Source: an uncultured Lachnospiraceae bacterium
Lineage (GTDB): Bacteria; Bacillota; Clostridia; Lachnospirales; Lachnospiraceae
Direction: 5' to 3'
NCBI GenBank assembly: GCA_902785055.1
Contig: CACZXG010000002.1
Span: forward strand, 19,232 to 78,353
Length of the DNA stretch: 59,122 nucleotides
Made by a program: the position numbers and the translations under genes
Notes under the pieces: model-generated
What the model was told of the DNA's origin: nothing
Databases searched by the model: none
The model's input: only the letters and a program-made list of their open reading frames with translations
Part shown: positions 25,738 through 35,197 of the stretch, piece after piece
Layout of the letters: the number at the start of each line of letters is the position of its first letter
Numbering within the stretch: position 1 is the stretch's first letter

Positions 25738-26760
25738 ATGTCTTTTTCTTCTGAAGTGAAGGCGGAGATCGCCTCCGACATCCCGTCGGCCAGACATTGC
25801 CGGATCGCGTCTGCGGCAGTCCTTCTTACGTGCATAGGCAGATTTGAGAGGGACCCGGACGGGAAATACAGGCTCCTGCTGAGTCGGGACAACGGTGAAG
25901 CCCTTAGAAAGTGCTTTACTTTAGTATGTAAAACCAGTAATATTAGAACCGTGATGTGTTCGCCGGTCAATACAGGAGGCCGGGAACCGAGGGGATGGTT
26001 GCAGGCAGACCTTTCCTCAGATACAGTCAGAGAGCTCGCGCAGAAGATCAGGGCGTGTGACAGCGCCGGAAATCTGCGGGGAGATGACGACTGCACAGTG
26101 CCGGCAGAATTGCTGGGACGAAGCTGCTGCAGGAGGAATTACGTAAGAGATCTCTTTCTGTGCTGCGGATCGGTGAGCGATCCCCGTAAAGAGTATCATC
26201 TGGAGTGGAGCTGCGGCTCGAAAGAGCAGGCTTCACAGCTGAAGGAAATACTTCTGAGTTTTGGCAAGGAAGCCAAAGCCGTACTTCGCAAGAAAGTCCA
26301 TGTTGTGTATTTCAAGGATTCCGAGGATATCGTCGATCTCCTGAACCTGATGGGAGCACCTATCAGCATGATGGAGATGGAGAATCAGAGGATCCTCAAG
26401 GGACTGCGCAATTCTGTCAACCGGCGTGTGAACTGTGAGACAGCCAACATAGGGAAGACAGTGAGCGCATCCAGAAAGCAGATCATCGATATCCGTTTTC
26501 TGGAGGATTCCGGAATTCTCAGGACGCTTCCGGAGAGCCTGAGGAAAATGGCCGAACTGCGCTTGCAGTATCCGGACACTCCTCTGCGGGAGCTGGGTGA
26601 CCTGGCTGTTCCCCCCATCGGAAAGTCGGGGGTGAACCACAGGCTGAGAAGACTGACAGAAATCGCTGAGAAACACAGATCGGATTCGCGAAGCGGGAAA
26701 CAGGTTTCAGGAGCCGGACAGGAGAAGCAGCCGGACAGCGCAGTCAAGGAGAGTGTGTAA
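25738..26760 (+). CDS. whiA: DNA-binding protein WhiA
   Basis: A 340-residue protein with the WhiA layout: an N-terminal half related to LAGLIDADG homing endonucleases but without nuclease function (MSFSSEVKAEIASD..., LLSRDNGEALRKCF), and a C-terminal helix-turn-helix (PDTPLRELGDLAVPPIGKSGVNHRLRRL). In Bacillus WhiA affects cell division and chromosome segregation; in Streptomyces it controls sporulation. The ATG at 25738 gives the family N-terminus MSFSSEVK; an upstream GTG at 25729 is less likely. A low-complexity tail of about 20 residues precedes the stop, which overlaps the Crh-like gene by one base. Confidence 0.95.
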   Translation: MSFSSEVKAEIASDIPSARHCRIASAAVLLTCIGRFERDPDGKYRLLLSRDNGEALRKCFTLVCKTSNIRTVMCSPVNTGGREPRGWLQADLSSDTVRELAQKIRACDSAGNLRGDDDCTVPAELLGRSCCRRNYVRDLFLCCGSVSDPRKEYHLEWSCGSKEQASQLKEILLSFGKEAKAVLRKKVHVVYFKDSEDIVDLLNLMGAPISMMEMENQRILKGLRNSVNRRVNCETANIGKTVSASRKQIIDIRFLEDSGILRTLPESLRKMAELRLQYPDTPLRELGDLAVPPIGKSGVNHRLRRLTEIAEKHRSDSRSGKQVSGAGQEKQPDSAVKESV

Positions 26761-27029
26761 TGATGAAGAAATCTATTAAGATCTCATGCCCGGGAGGCCT
26801 CGAACCCAGACCTATCGCTGAGCTGGTGCAGGTTGCCAGCAAATATGAGAGCAAGATTTATCTCGAGACAGATACAAAGCGTGTAAACGCGAAGAGTATC
26901 ATGGGGATGATGTCTTTGAATCTCGCAAACGGTGATCTTCTCACCGTATCGGCAGATGGGAATGATGAGGAAGGCGCGATGGACGAGATCCAGAGCTTTC
27001 TCAAGGATAAGCTCAATCTTGTGAGCTGA
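26760..27029 (+). CDS. HPr-like protein, Crh type (His15 replaced by Glu)
   Basis: An 89-residue HPr-fold protein. Numbered as HPr, position 15 is Glu in GGLEPRPIAEL, where HPr has the phosphoryl-accepting His (GxHARP) and Bacillus Crh has Gln. Arg17 is kept. Ser46 is exactly in place in VNAKSIMGMMSL, so it should still be a substrate of HprK, encoded 3.8 kb upstream in the same run of genes. Gene order (rapZ, whiA, HPr-like) matches the Bacillus yvcJ-yvcK-whiA-crh locus. It probably acts in catabolite signalling, not PTS transport. The start overlaps the whiA stop, with AAGGAG eight bases before. Confidence 0.9.
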   Translation: MMKKSIKISCPGGLEPRPIAELVQVASKYESKIYLETDTKRVNAKSIMGMMSLNLANGDLLTVSADGNDEEGAMDEIQSFLKDKLNLVS

Positions 27030-27095
27030 CTATCTGATCAATGACGCGCGGGGGATCCGGCGCAGAGTTTACAATAATGAATAGGGAGTAAGAAG

Positions 27096-27142
27096 ACCGG
27101 CATCGCTGTCAGGGAAATCCTGGCGGAGATGCCGGTTTTTTT
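27096..27142 (+). terminator. Intrinsic terminator ending the hprK-to-Crh gene run
   Basis: ACCGGCATC pairs with GATGCCGGT, with further inner pairing, followed by seven T residues. It lies 67 bp after the stop of the Crh-like gene. Confidence 0.9.
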
Positions 27143-27195
27143 AGTGCGCGGCCCCAAATAGTCCGGAAAACAAAAAAACTCCCATAAAAGGGAGG

Positions 27196-27222
27196 ATGCC
27201 AGGTACACTAGGTACCTGGCAT
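27196..27222. repeat. Perfect 11-bp inverted repeat of unknown role
   Basis: ATGCCAGGTAC and GTACCTGGCAT flank a 5-nt spacer in an AT-rich, gene-free stretch (27030-27423). A smaller CTCCC/GGGAG hairpin precedes it at 27179-27194. It has no T-run. It may be an operator or a REP-like remnant. Confidence 0.5.
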
Positions 27223-27265
27223 GTTATGAAAAAGTTATTTGTAAACCAATAAATGGATATAAGCT

Positions 27266-27294
27266 TTGTTTGTTGTCTATGGTTGTATTATAGA
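27266..27294 (+). promoter_or_regulatory. Candidate distal promoter of the acetyltransferase gene
   Basis: TTGTTT (27266-27271) and TATAGA (27289-27294) are 17 bp apart. Transcription from here would give a leader of about 120 nt. Confidence 0.4.
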
Positions 27295-27384
27295 TGTCAA
27301 TCGTGTACAAAGATTTAGTAAAGATTGAAGAATGTAAAAATAAAATATGAACAAAATATGAACGGCTCCGTTCTTACTTCCGCT

Positions 27385-27413
27385 TTGCAAACCGATGTAG
27401 GACTTTGTATAAT
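27385..27413 (+). promoter_or_regulatory. Strong sigma-A-type promoter next to the start codon
   Basis: TTGCAA (27385-27390) and TATAAT (27408-27413) are separated by 17 bp. The expected start point, near 27420, is about four bases from the ATG at 27424, leaving no room for a Shine-Dalgarno. Confidence 0.65.
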
Positions 27414-27423
27414 GATGCATAGT

Positions 27424-28290
27424 ATGGTCAAGAAAGTAATATTTTATCTGGAAGAACAATGGTATAAGGAATGCCTGCCCGAAGCGGCGGAAGCAGTTCG
27501 GACTTTTAAGGGGTATGGATTTGAATCGGACCTTTGGGTGGTCGAAGGCGGCGAAGAGCTGCCTGCCCCGGAGTATGACGCGCTGTACATTGCGGATTCG
27601 GAGCGGCTGCTGCGGCAGCTTCAGGATCCGGGAGCCGCATTCTGCGGGTATTCCCACAGCGGGAACACATCACAGAACCTGAAAAGGGCTGACTATATTT
27701 TGATGGAACCTCAGTGGGTCGACAGAGATTCCCTGGTCAAGATCTGGCAGCGGCAGAGGCACCTGCCCTGGACGATCCTGGAGACGGCGCGCTGCGAAGT
27801 GCGGGAGTTCGTGCCGGAAGACCTTGAGGCCATCCGTTCGCTCTATGACGAAGAAGCCGTGAGATTCCTCGAAGCGCCTTCGGAGGACACTGCGAAGGAG
27901 AAGAAGATCCTTGAGGCCTATATCGACAGAGTCTATCGGCTCTGCGGATACGGCCACTGGGCGGTGCTCTCCCGGCAGACAGGTGAACTTGTGGGCAGGA
28001 TCGGCTTTTCCTTCCCGAACAGTTCTGCGCCCGGACCGGCGCCGGACGCGTCCTTTGGATATCTGGTCCGTAAGGACTGGCGGGGGAAAGGAATAGCCCG
28101 GGAGGTCTGCGCGGCCCTTATAGAGTACGGCTTTTCACAGCTCGGATTCGAGCGGATCGGGGCCGATACGGCGCTCTCCAATACCGCTTCCGACAAAATA
28201 TTGCGATCTTTTGGTTTCAGAGAGGTAGCGCGCAGGGAAGATCAGCGCTATTATATACTGAATAAAAATGAATGGAGTTACATTTTATAG
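27424..28290 (+). CDS. GNAT family N-acetyltransferase with an extra N-terminal domain
   Basis: A 288-residue protein. The C-terminal half (about 120-285) is a GNAT acetyltransferase of the RimJ type, with WAVLSRQTGELVGRIGFSF, the acetyl-CoA-binding VRKDWRGKGIAREVCAALIEYGF, and IGADTALSNTASDKILRSFGF. The N-terminal ~110 residues (YDALYIADSERLLRQL, GYSHSGNTSQNLKRADYILMEP) resemble the fused accessory domain seen before GNAT domains in some Lachnospiraceae; I cannot name its fold. The substrate is unknown. The start is uncertain: no candidate has a Shine-Dalgarno, and 27424 lies just after a perfect -10. Upstream non-ATG starts would place the promoter inside the gene. Confidence 0.75.
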   Translation: MVKKVIFYLEEQWYKECLPEAAEAVRTFKGYGFESDLWVVEGGEELPAPEYDALYIADSERLLRQLQDPGAAFCGYSHSGNTSQNLKRADYILMEPQWVDRDSLVKIWQRQRHLPWTILETARCEVREFVPEDLEAIRSLYDEEAVRFLEAPSEDTAKEKKILEAYIDRVYRLCGYGHWAVLSRQTGELVGRIGFSFPNSSAPGPAPDASFGYLVRKDWRGKGIAREVCAALIEYGFSQLGFERIGADTALSNTASDKILRSFGFREVARREDQRYYILNKNEWSYIL

Positions 28291-28314
28291 AAGATACATG
28301 GCGGAGGAACTCAA

Positions 28315-29508
28315 ATGATCAATGAACATTATCTGAACATGCTGTCCAATAAATCGGTGATCCGTACACTTTCGGAGTACGCCACTGCAAGGGGAAAAGA
28401 AGTGGGTTATGAGAACGTATTCGACTTCAGCCTCGGAAACCCTTCTGTGCCCGCGCCTGCAAGCTTTAAGGACGTTTCGATCTCGCTCCTTGAGACAATG
28501 GAGCCCCTCAAACTCCACGGCTACAGCCCTACCCTCGGCATTCCCGAGGTGAAGGAGAAGGTCGCGGCCTCCCTGAACCGCAGGTTCGGTATGAATTATA
28601 CGGGCAATCATATTTTTGCCACTTCCGGAGCGGCCGGCGCTCTTGCGCACGCTCTGCGCGCGGTGACGAAGCCCGGCGATGAGGTGCTGGTATTCGCGCC
28701 TTATTTCCCGGAATACAATCCTTACATCAATGACACAGGAGCCAGGATCAAGGTGGTTCCCGCCGATCTTGAGACTTTCCAGATCAACTTCGCGGAAGCG
28801 GAAGAATACCTGACAGAGAACGTGGCAGCGGTCCTGATCAACACCCCCAACAATCCTTCGGGAGTGCTGTACAGCGAGGAGACACTGCAGAAACTCGCAG
28901 ATCTTCTGACAAGGAAGTCTGCGCAGTTCGGCCATAATGTGTTCCTGATCTCCGACGAGCCTTACAGGGAGATCATCTTCGATGGCAAAAAAGCGCCGTA
29001 TGTGGCGAAGTTCTATCCCCACACGCTGACCTGCTATTCCTTCTCCAAGTCCCTATCCGTGCCCGGAGAGCGTATCGGCTACGTGGCAGTCAACCCTGCC
29101 TGCGAGCACGTTGAGGATCTGGTGCCCATGTTCGGACAGATCTCCAGAGGAATCGGCCACAACTGCCCGTCCTCGCTGATCATGCTGGCTATGGCCGAGA
29201 CAGTGGACGATACGGCGGATCTCTCAGTCTATGAGACGAACATGAACCTGCTGTACGACACTTTTAAGGAACTCGGATTCACCGTGGTCAGACCCGGCGG
29301 CACTTTCTATATCATGCCCAAGGCTCTGGAAGAAGATTCCGTGGCATTCTGCCGGAAGGCGCTCAAGTATGACCTGATCTTTGTCCCTGCGGACGGCTTC
29401 GGGGCACCCGGCTTCTTCCGCGTCGCTTACTGCATCGACACGGAGAAGGTGGAGAGGGCACTGCCCAGGATCCGCGAATTCGTTCAGGCAGAGTATGCGG
29501 GAAAGTGA
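28315..29508 (+). CDS. Pyridoxal-phosphate aminotransferase, class I/II (AspC-like)
   Basis: A 397-residue fold-type I aminotransferase. Visible motifs are FSLGNPSVPAP near the N-terminus, TSGAAGALAHALRAV, NTPNNPSGVLYSEE, DEPYREIIFD, the PLP lysine in YSFSKSLSVPGERIGY, and a C-terminal arginine in FFRVAYCI. The pattern fits amino acid aminotransferases in Clostridia, but the exact donor is not readable. The ATG follows CGGAGGAACTCAA. It starts 24 bp after the acetyltransferase and 18 bp before uppP, suggesting one transcript. Confidence 0.9.
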   Translation: MINEHYLNMLSNKSVIRTLSEYATARGKEVGYENVFDFSLGNPSVPAPASFKDVSISLLETMEPLKLHGYSPTLGIPEVKEKVAASLNRRFGMNYTGNHIFATSGAAGALAHALRAVTKPGDEVLVFAPYFPEYNPYINDTGARIKVVPADLETFQINFAEAEEYLTENVAAVLINTPNNPSGVLYSEETLQKLADLLTRKSAQFGHNVFLISDEPYREIIFDGKKAPYVAKFYPHTLTCYSFSKSLSVPGERIGYVAVNPACEHVEDLVPMFGQISRGIGHNCPSSLIMLAMAETVDDTADLSVYETNMNLLYDTFKELGFTVVRPGGTFYIMPKALEEDSVAFCRKALKYDLIFVPADGFGAPGFFRVAYCIDTEKVERALPRIREFVQAEYAGK

Positions 29509-29526
29509 TGGAAAGGAGAATACTGA

Positions 29527-30390
29527 ATGCAGTTATCTGTAATTGAAATACTCAAAGCTATTTTGTTCGGTGTCGTGGAGGGCGTCACCGAGTGGCTTCC
29601 CATCAGCAGCACCGGACATATGATCCTGCTCAACGAGTTCGTGAAGCTGGACGTCTCCCCGGAGTTCTGGAACCTGTTCCTGGTGGTCATTCAGCTCGGC
29701 GCGATCCTCGCGGTGGTCATTCTCTATTGGAAGACCATCTGGCCTTTCAAAAAAGTTACATTAAAATCAGGCAAGTCCAAGATCGTGTTAAGAAAGTCGA
29801 CGCTCATGCTCTGGCTCAAGGCTCTTGTGGCCTGCATCCCCGCCGGCGTCGTGGGCGTTCTGGCGGATGACTGGCTGGACGCGCACTTCTACAACGCGAT
29901 CGTCGTCGGAGCAGCCCTGATCATCGTTGGTATTGCCTTCATTATTATTGAGACCGTTAACAAGAACAAAGTTCCCAGAGTCGACAGGCTTCGGGATCTC
30001 ACCTTCAAGGATGCCTTCCTGATCGGCCTTTTCCAGCTGATCGCGGCGATCTTCCCCGGGACCTCACGCTCCGGCGCTACCATCGTCGGTGGACTGCTGA
30101 TTGGCGTTTCCCGCACGGTGGCCGCTAAGTTCACCTTTATCCTGGCAATTCCGGTCATGGCCGGCGCGAGCCTTCTCAAGATCGTCAAGTACGGCTTCCG
30201 CTTCTCAGGCGGCGAACTGATCCTCCTCGGCACAGGCATGCTGATCGCATTCCTGGTCTCCATGGTGATCATCGCGTTCCTGATGAACTACATCCGAAAG
30301 CACGACTTCAAGGTCTTTGGCTGGTACAGGATCGTCCTCGGCGCCCTTGTACTGCTATACTTCCTGGTGATCAAGGCGCCTGTCTATTGA
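29527..30390 (+). CDS. uppP: Undecaprenyl-diphosphatase (BacA/UppP)
   Basis: A 287-residue membrane enzyme that converts undecaprenyl diphosphate to the monophosphate lipid carrier for cell-wall synthesis and gives bacitracin tolerance. Both signature regions are present: EGVTEWLPISSTGHMIL near residue 18 and FPGTSRSGATI near residue 178. About eight hydrophobic segments fit the family. A charged insert (KKVTLKSGKSKIVLRKS) separates segments two and three. The ATG follows AAAGGAGAATACTGA. Confidence 0.96.
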   Translation: MQLSVIEILKAILFGVVEGVTEWLPISSTGHMILLNEFVKLDVSPEFWNLFLVVIQLGAILAVVILYWKTIWPFKKVTLKSGKSKIVLRKSTLMLWLKALVACIPAGVVGVLADDWLDAHFYNAIVVGAALIIVGIAFIIIETVNKNKVPRVDRLRDLTFKDAFLIGLFQLIAAIFPGTSRSGATIVGGLLIGVSRTVAAKFTFILAIPVMAGASLLKIVKYGFRFSGGELILLGTGMLIAFLVSMVIIAFLMNYIRKHDFKVFGWYRIVLGALVLLYFLVIKAPVY

Positions 30391-30408
30391 TGGAATCATG
30401 CCGAAAAG

Positions 30409-30437
30409 TTGACAAAATCAGACAACTGCGCTATTTT
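30409..30437 (+). promoter_or_regulatory. Sigma-A-type promoter of the DUF6465 gene
   Basis: TTGACA (30409-30414) and TATTTT (30432-30437) are 17 bp apart, 76 bp before the start codon. The same -35/-10 pair with the same spacing precedes hrcA. Confidence 0.7.
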
Positions 30438-30512
30438 AGATGAAGTTTTTGGGGAATGTTCATATTTGCACACTGCGGGGGTCTATATTTTTACTTAAGG
30501 AGAATTTGAACC

Positions 30513-30914
30513 ATGACAGAAGCAAAGAAAACAGCAAAGGCAACCGTTAAGAAGCCTGTAGCAAAGGCAGCAGCAGAGAAGACCGTTGCAGAGACAACAG
30601 CCAAGAAGACAACTGCTAAGACTACAGAGACCAAGACTACAGCAGCTAAGACTACTGCAGCAAAAAAGACAACAACAAGAACTGCAGCCGCTAAGACCAA
30701 GAAGGCAGCGGCCGTCAAGGAGAGCATCTCCATCCAGTTCGCAGGCAAGGAATACACAACAGAGCAGCTTGTCAAGATCGCCAAGGACGTTTGGGAATTC
30801 GACCTTGCGAAGGATCCCGCTGATTTCAAGGAAGTTCAGCTGTACGTTAAGCCCGAGGAAGCAAAGGCTTACTACGTGATCAACGGAACTGAGACAGGAA
30901 GCTTCGACATCTGA
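30513..30914 (+). CDS. DUF6465 family protein with a lysine/alanine/threonine-rich N-terminus
   Basis: A 133-residue protein in two parts. Residues 1 to about 70 are almost wholly Lys, Ala and Thr (repeats such as KTTAAKTTAAKKTT), like histone H1-type or nucleoid-associated tails, and strongly basic. The C-terminal ~60 residues form a small folded domain (ISIQFAGKEYTTEQLVKIAKDVWEF...YYVINGTETGSFDI) that I recognise as DUF6465, found in Clostridia. Function is unknown; nucleic-acid binding is plausible from composition only. It has its own promoter, a good Shine-Dalgarno (AAGGAG) and a terminator, so it is monocistronic and probably well expressed. Confidence 0.85.
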   Translation: MTEAKKTAKATVKKPVAKAAAEKTVAETTAKKTTAKTTETKTTAAKTTAAKKTTTRTAAAKTKKAAAVKESISIQFAGKEYTTEQLVKIAKDVWEFDLAKDPADFKEVQLYVKPEEAKAYYVINGTETGSFDI

Positions 30915-30946
30915 TCCTGATCTTTTGTTTGAATTAATGAATTGCC

Positions 30947-30980
30947 GAGGGGCAGCACCGCATGGTGCTGCCTCTTTTTT
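30947..30980 (+). terminator. Intrinsic terminator after the DUF6465 gene
   Basis: GAGGGGCAGCACC pairs with GGTGCTGCCTC around a short loop, followed by six T residues. Confidence 0.9.
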
Positions 30981-31061
30981 GTCCGGGGGAGGTGCCTCTT
31001 CATATATAAAAAATGTCCCGATTCCTTAATAAACATTTTAGAAATTCGCAAATAAACCATG

Positions 31062-31090
31062 TTGACATCCAATTGGCCTAGTGCTATTTT
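31062..31090 (+). promoter_or_regulatory. Promoter of the hrcA-grpE-dnaK operon
   Basis: A consensus TTGACA (31062-31067) and TATTTT (31085-31090) are 17 bp apart. The CIRCE operator begins 15 bp downstream, so HrcA would cover the transcription start region. Confidence 0.85.
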
Positions 31091-31104
31091 ATACAAGAAA
31101 GGTG

Positions 31105-31131
31105 TTAGCACTCGACCAAGATGAGTGCTAA
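31105..31131 (+). promoter_or_regulatory. CIRCE operator (HrcA binding site)
   Basis: TTAGCACTC - 9 bp - GAGTGCTAA is a perfect match to the consensus CIRCE element. HrcA binds it and represses class I heat-shock genes; repression is relieved when GroE is titrated by unfolded protein. The gene directly downstream is hrcA, so the operon is autoregulated. Confidence 0.98.
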
Positions 31132-31195
31132 TAATGGAACCGGATCCGATCACCGAAGTTGGTGAGAGGATATCGATCCCGATACGGAGGATATT

Positions 31196-32221
31196 ATGGA
31201 ACTGCAAGATCGCAAGATGAAAATATTGCAGGCTATCATCCGCAATTACCTGGAGACCGGCGAGCCGGTAGGCAGCAGGACGATTTCCAAGTACACCGAT
31301 CTCAAGCTGAGCAGTGCAACGATCAGAAATGAGATGGCTGACCTTGAAGAGATGGGACTGATCATGCAGCCGCACACGTCGGCCGGACGTATTCCTACTG
31401 ATGCGGGTTACCGCCTCTACGTGGACAACATGCTGGGGTCGGAGCGGCAGCAGGTGGAAGCGATGAAGAACGTGCTCCTGCAGAAGCAGGACAGGCTGGA
31501 GAATCTTCTGCAGCAGGTCGCCAAGCTTCTGGCCGCGAACACTCAATACGCATCGATGATCTCATCGCCGGTGATCCGCAGGAACAAGATCAAGTTCATT
31601 CAGCTCTCGCAGCTGGATGACAGCAACATCCTGGCGGTGATCGTGCTTGAAGGGAATCTTATCAGGAACAGGGTAATTCCGGTGGACATGCCGCTGGACG
31701 CGGAGCAGATGCTCAGACTTAACATGCTGCTCAACACGAACCTGTGCGGACTTCCCATTGAGGAGATCACGCTGGGGTTGATCGAGTCCATCAAGAGAGA
31801 CGCCGGTATTCATACGCAGATCGTCAATGACGTCTTTGACGCGGCGGCGGAGATCGTTCGGAAAGAGGAAGACCTGAAGATCTATACAAGCGGAGCCAAG
31901 AACATTTTCAAGTATCCGGAGCTCGCTGATCATAACAAAGCGAGCGAGATCATCAGTGACTTCGAAGAGAAGCAGGCACTTGGGAGTATTGTACAGGAAT
32001 CTCTGTCAGGCAGCAGTGAGACCGGAATTCAGGTTTACATCGGCGAGGAAATGCCGGTGGCCAGCATGAAGGACTGCAGTGTTGTTACCGCCACTTATGA
32101 TCTGGGTGACGGCATGAAGGGAACGGTGGGAATCATCGGACCCCGAAGAATGGACTACGAGAGAGTCGTCGATGTGCTCCGGCATATGATGGAGCAGCTC
32201 GACGATCTGTACAAACAATAA
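31196..32221 (+). CDS. hrcA: Heat-inducible transcription repressor HrcA
   Basis: A 341-residue repressor with a winged-helix DNA-binding N-terminus (MELQDRKMKILQAIIRNYLETGEPVGS, then SSATIRNEMADLEEMGLI) and the long HrcA effector domain. The segment MQPHTSAGRIPTDAGYRLYVD is diagnostic. It represses from the CIRCE element 65 bp upstream. The ATG follows CGGAGGATATT. grpE, dnaK and dnaJ follow on the same strand, the usual Bacillota order. Confidence 0.97.
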   Translation: MELQDRKMKILQAIIRNYLETGEPVGSRTISKYTDLKLSSATIRNEMADLEEMGLIMQPHTSAGRIPTDAGYRLYVDNMLGSERQQVEAMKNVLLQKQDRLENLLQQVAKLLAANTQYASMISSPVIRRNKIKFIQLSQLDDSNILAVIVLEGNLIRNRVIPVDMPLDAEQMLRLNMLLNTNLCGLPIEEITLGLIESIKRDAGIHTQIVNDVFDAAAEIVRKEEDLKIYTSGAKNIFKYPELADHNKASEIISDFEEKQALGSIVQESLSGSSETGIQVYIGEEMPVASMKDCSVVTATYDLGDGMKGTVGIIGPRRMDYERVVDVLRHMMEQLDDLYKQ

Positions 32222-32283
32222 GAGAGCAGGAATGAGCACCTTGCCGGATCTGGACACAGAGAGTGCGGTGCGGAAAGGAATAT

Positions 32284-32961
32284 ATGGCAGAAGCTGAAAA
32301 CAGAATGAATGAACAGCCCGGCACCGAACCCGAAGAGATCATGGACGAGACTGCGGAAGAGATTACAGACGAGACTGCGGAAGAGACTACAGACGAAACT
32401 GCGGAAGAGACCATGGACGAGACCGGGACTGAGGAAGCCGCGGAGGAGACGCCTGATGCGGAGAGCAATGCAGAGGAATCTGCTGAAGAACCTGAACCGC
32501 AGGCACCTGCCGGAAGCAGGGAGAAAGCGCTTCAGGATAAGGTGGCCGCTCTTGAGGACAAGGTTAAGCGCCAGATGGCGGAGTTCGACAACTTCCGCAA
32601 GCGCACGGCCAAGGAAAAAGAGCAGATGTTCTCCATGGGCGAGAAGAACGTGATCGAGAAGATGCTTCCCGTAGTGGACAACTTCGAGAGAGGCCTGGCG
32701 GCGGTTCCCGAGAATGAGAAGGGCAGCGCGATCGTCAGTGGCATGGAGATGGTCTACAAGCAGTTGATGAAGCAGCTGGAAGATTTGGGAGTAAAGCCCA
32801 TTGAGGCGGTCGGCAAGGAATTTGACCCCGGCTTCCACAACGCGGTGATGCAGGTTGAGAGCGACGAGTTTGAGACAGGCATTGTGGCGCAGGAATTCCA
32901 GAAGGGCTATACATACCATGATATGGTGGTCCGCCACTCAATGGTGGGCGTTGTCCGCTGA
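32284..32961 (+). CDS. grpE: Nucleotide exchange factor GrpE
   Basis: A 225-residue co-chaperone that drives ADP release from DnaK. The N-terminal ~75 residues are a disordered, acidic tail containing an eight-residue DETAEExx repeat. The coiled-coil dimerisation helix follows (EDKVKRQMAEFDNFRKRTAKEKEQMF) and then the beta-domain (LEDLGVKPIEAVGKEFDPGFHNAVMQVE, GYTYHDMVVRHSMVGVVR). The start at 32284 follows AAAGGAATAT; an upstream frame extension to 32263 lacks a site. Family length is usually 180-220, so the tail is somewhat long. Confidence 0.96.
   Translation: MAEAENRMNEQPGTEPEEIMDETAEEITDETAEETTDETAEETMDETGTEEAAEETPDAESNAEESAEEPEPQAPAGSREKALQDKVAALEDKVKRQMAEFDNFRKRTAKEKEQMFSMGEKNVIEKMLPVVDNFERGLAAVPENEKGSAIVSGMEMVYKQLMKQLEDLGVKPIEAVGKEFDPGFHNAVMQVESDEFETGIVAQEFQKGYTYHDMVVRHSMVGVVR
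32344..32427 (+). repeat. 24-bp tandem repeat inside grpE
   Basis: About three and a half copies of a 24-bp unit encode DETAEEIT, DETAEETT, DETAEETM and a partial DETGTEEA. Copies differ by a few bases. Confidence 0.75.
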
Positions 32962-33072
32962 GACGGACAGATCTGAGTCAGAACATTGATCTGACCGGAT
33001 GGCAAAACAGTGAAAATTACGGTTCCGTTCCTTTAAGGGACGCAGCCGAGGCATATATATTTTGGCAAATAA

Positions 33073-34986
<1,914 letters not shown>

Positions 34987-34993
34987 AAATTCA

Positions 34994-35015
34994 AAAAAGT
35001 GCAATAGCACTTTTT
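34994..35015 (+). terminator. Intrinsic terminator after dnaK
   Basis: AAAAAGTGC pairs with GCACTTTTT around a 4-nt loop, eight bases after the dnaK stop. It would separate dnaK from dnaJ or lower read-through. Confidence 0.8.
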
Positions 35016-35022
35016 AGAATTA

Positions 35023-35048
35023 GAAGGTTTGACCAAAGTCAAACCTTC
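35023..35048. repeat. Perfect 11-bp hairpin in the dnaK-dnaJ gap
   Basis: GAAGGTTTGAC pairs with GTCAAACCTTC around CAAA. It lies directly after the dnaK terminator and before the putative dnaJ promoter; it has no T-run of its own. Confidence 0.6.
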
Positions 35049-35079
35049 AGGATTTACCCAATACGGCAGTTATTGAGTA

Positions 35080-35106
35080 TTGAAATATAAAAGAAAATGA
35101 TATAGT
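35080..35106 (+). promoter_or_regulatory. Candidate dnaJ promoter
   Basis: TATAGT (35101-35106) has a possible TTGAAA (35080-35085) upstream with a short 15-bp spacer. The expected start, near 35112, coincides with the first base of a strong hairpin. No CIRCE element is seen here. Confidence 0.45.
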
Positions 35107-35110
35107 TTAA

Positions 35111-35152
35111 GGAGTGCCCAGGTCGCGCTTACCACGCGGCTTGGGCAACTCC
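35111..35152 (+). ncRNA. 5'-terminal hairpin of the dnaJ leader
   Basis: GGAGTGCCCAGGTCGCG pairs with CGCGGCTTGGGCAACTCC (17 pairs, two G-U, one bulged base) around a 7-nt loop. It ends 45 bp before the dnaJ ATG. No T-run follows, so it is not a normal terminator. A stabilising 5' stem is one explanation. Confidence 0.55.
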
Positions 35153-35197
35153 CTTGTAAACAGAGAAAAACACGCGAGAGAACGAAAGTATTATATT

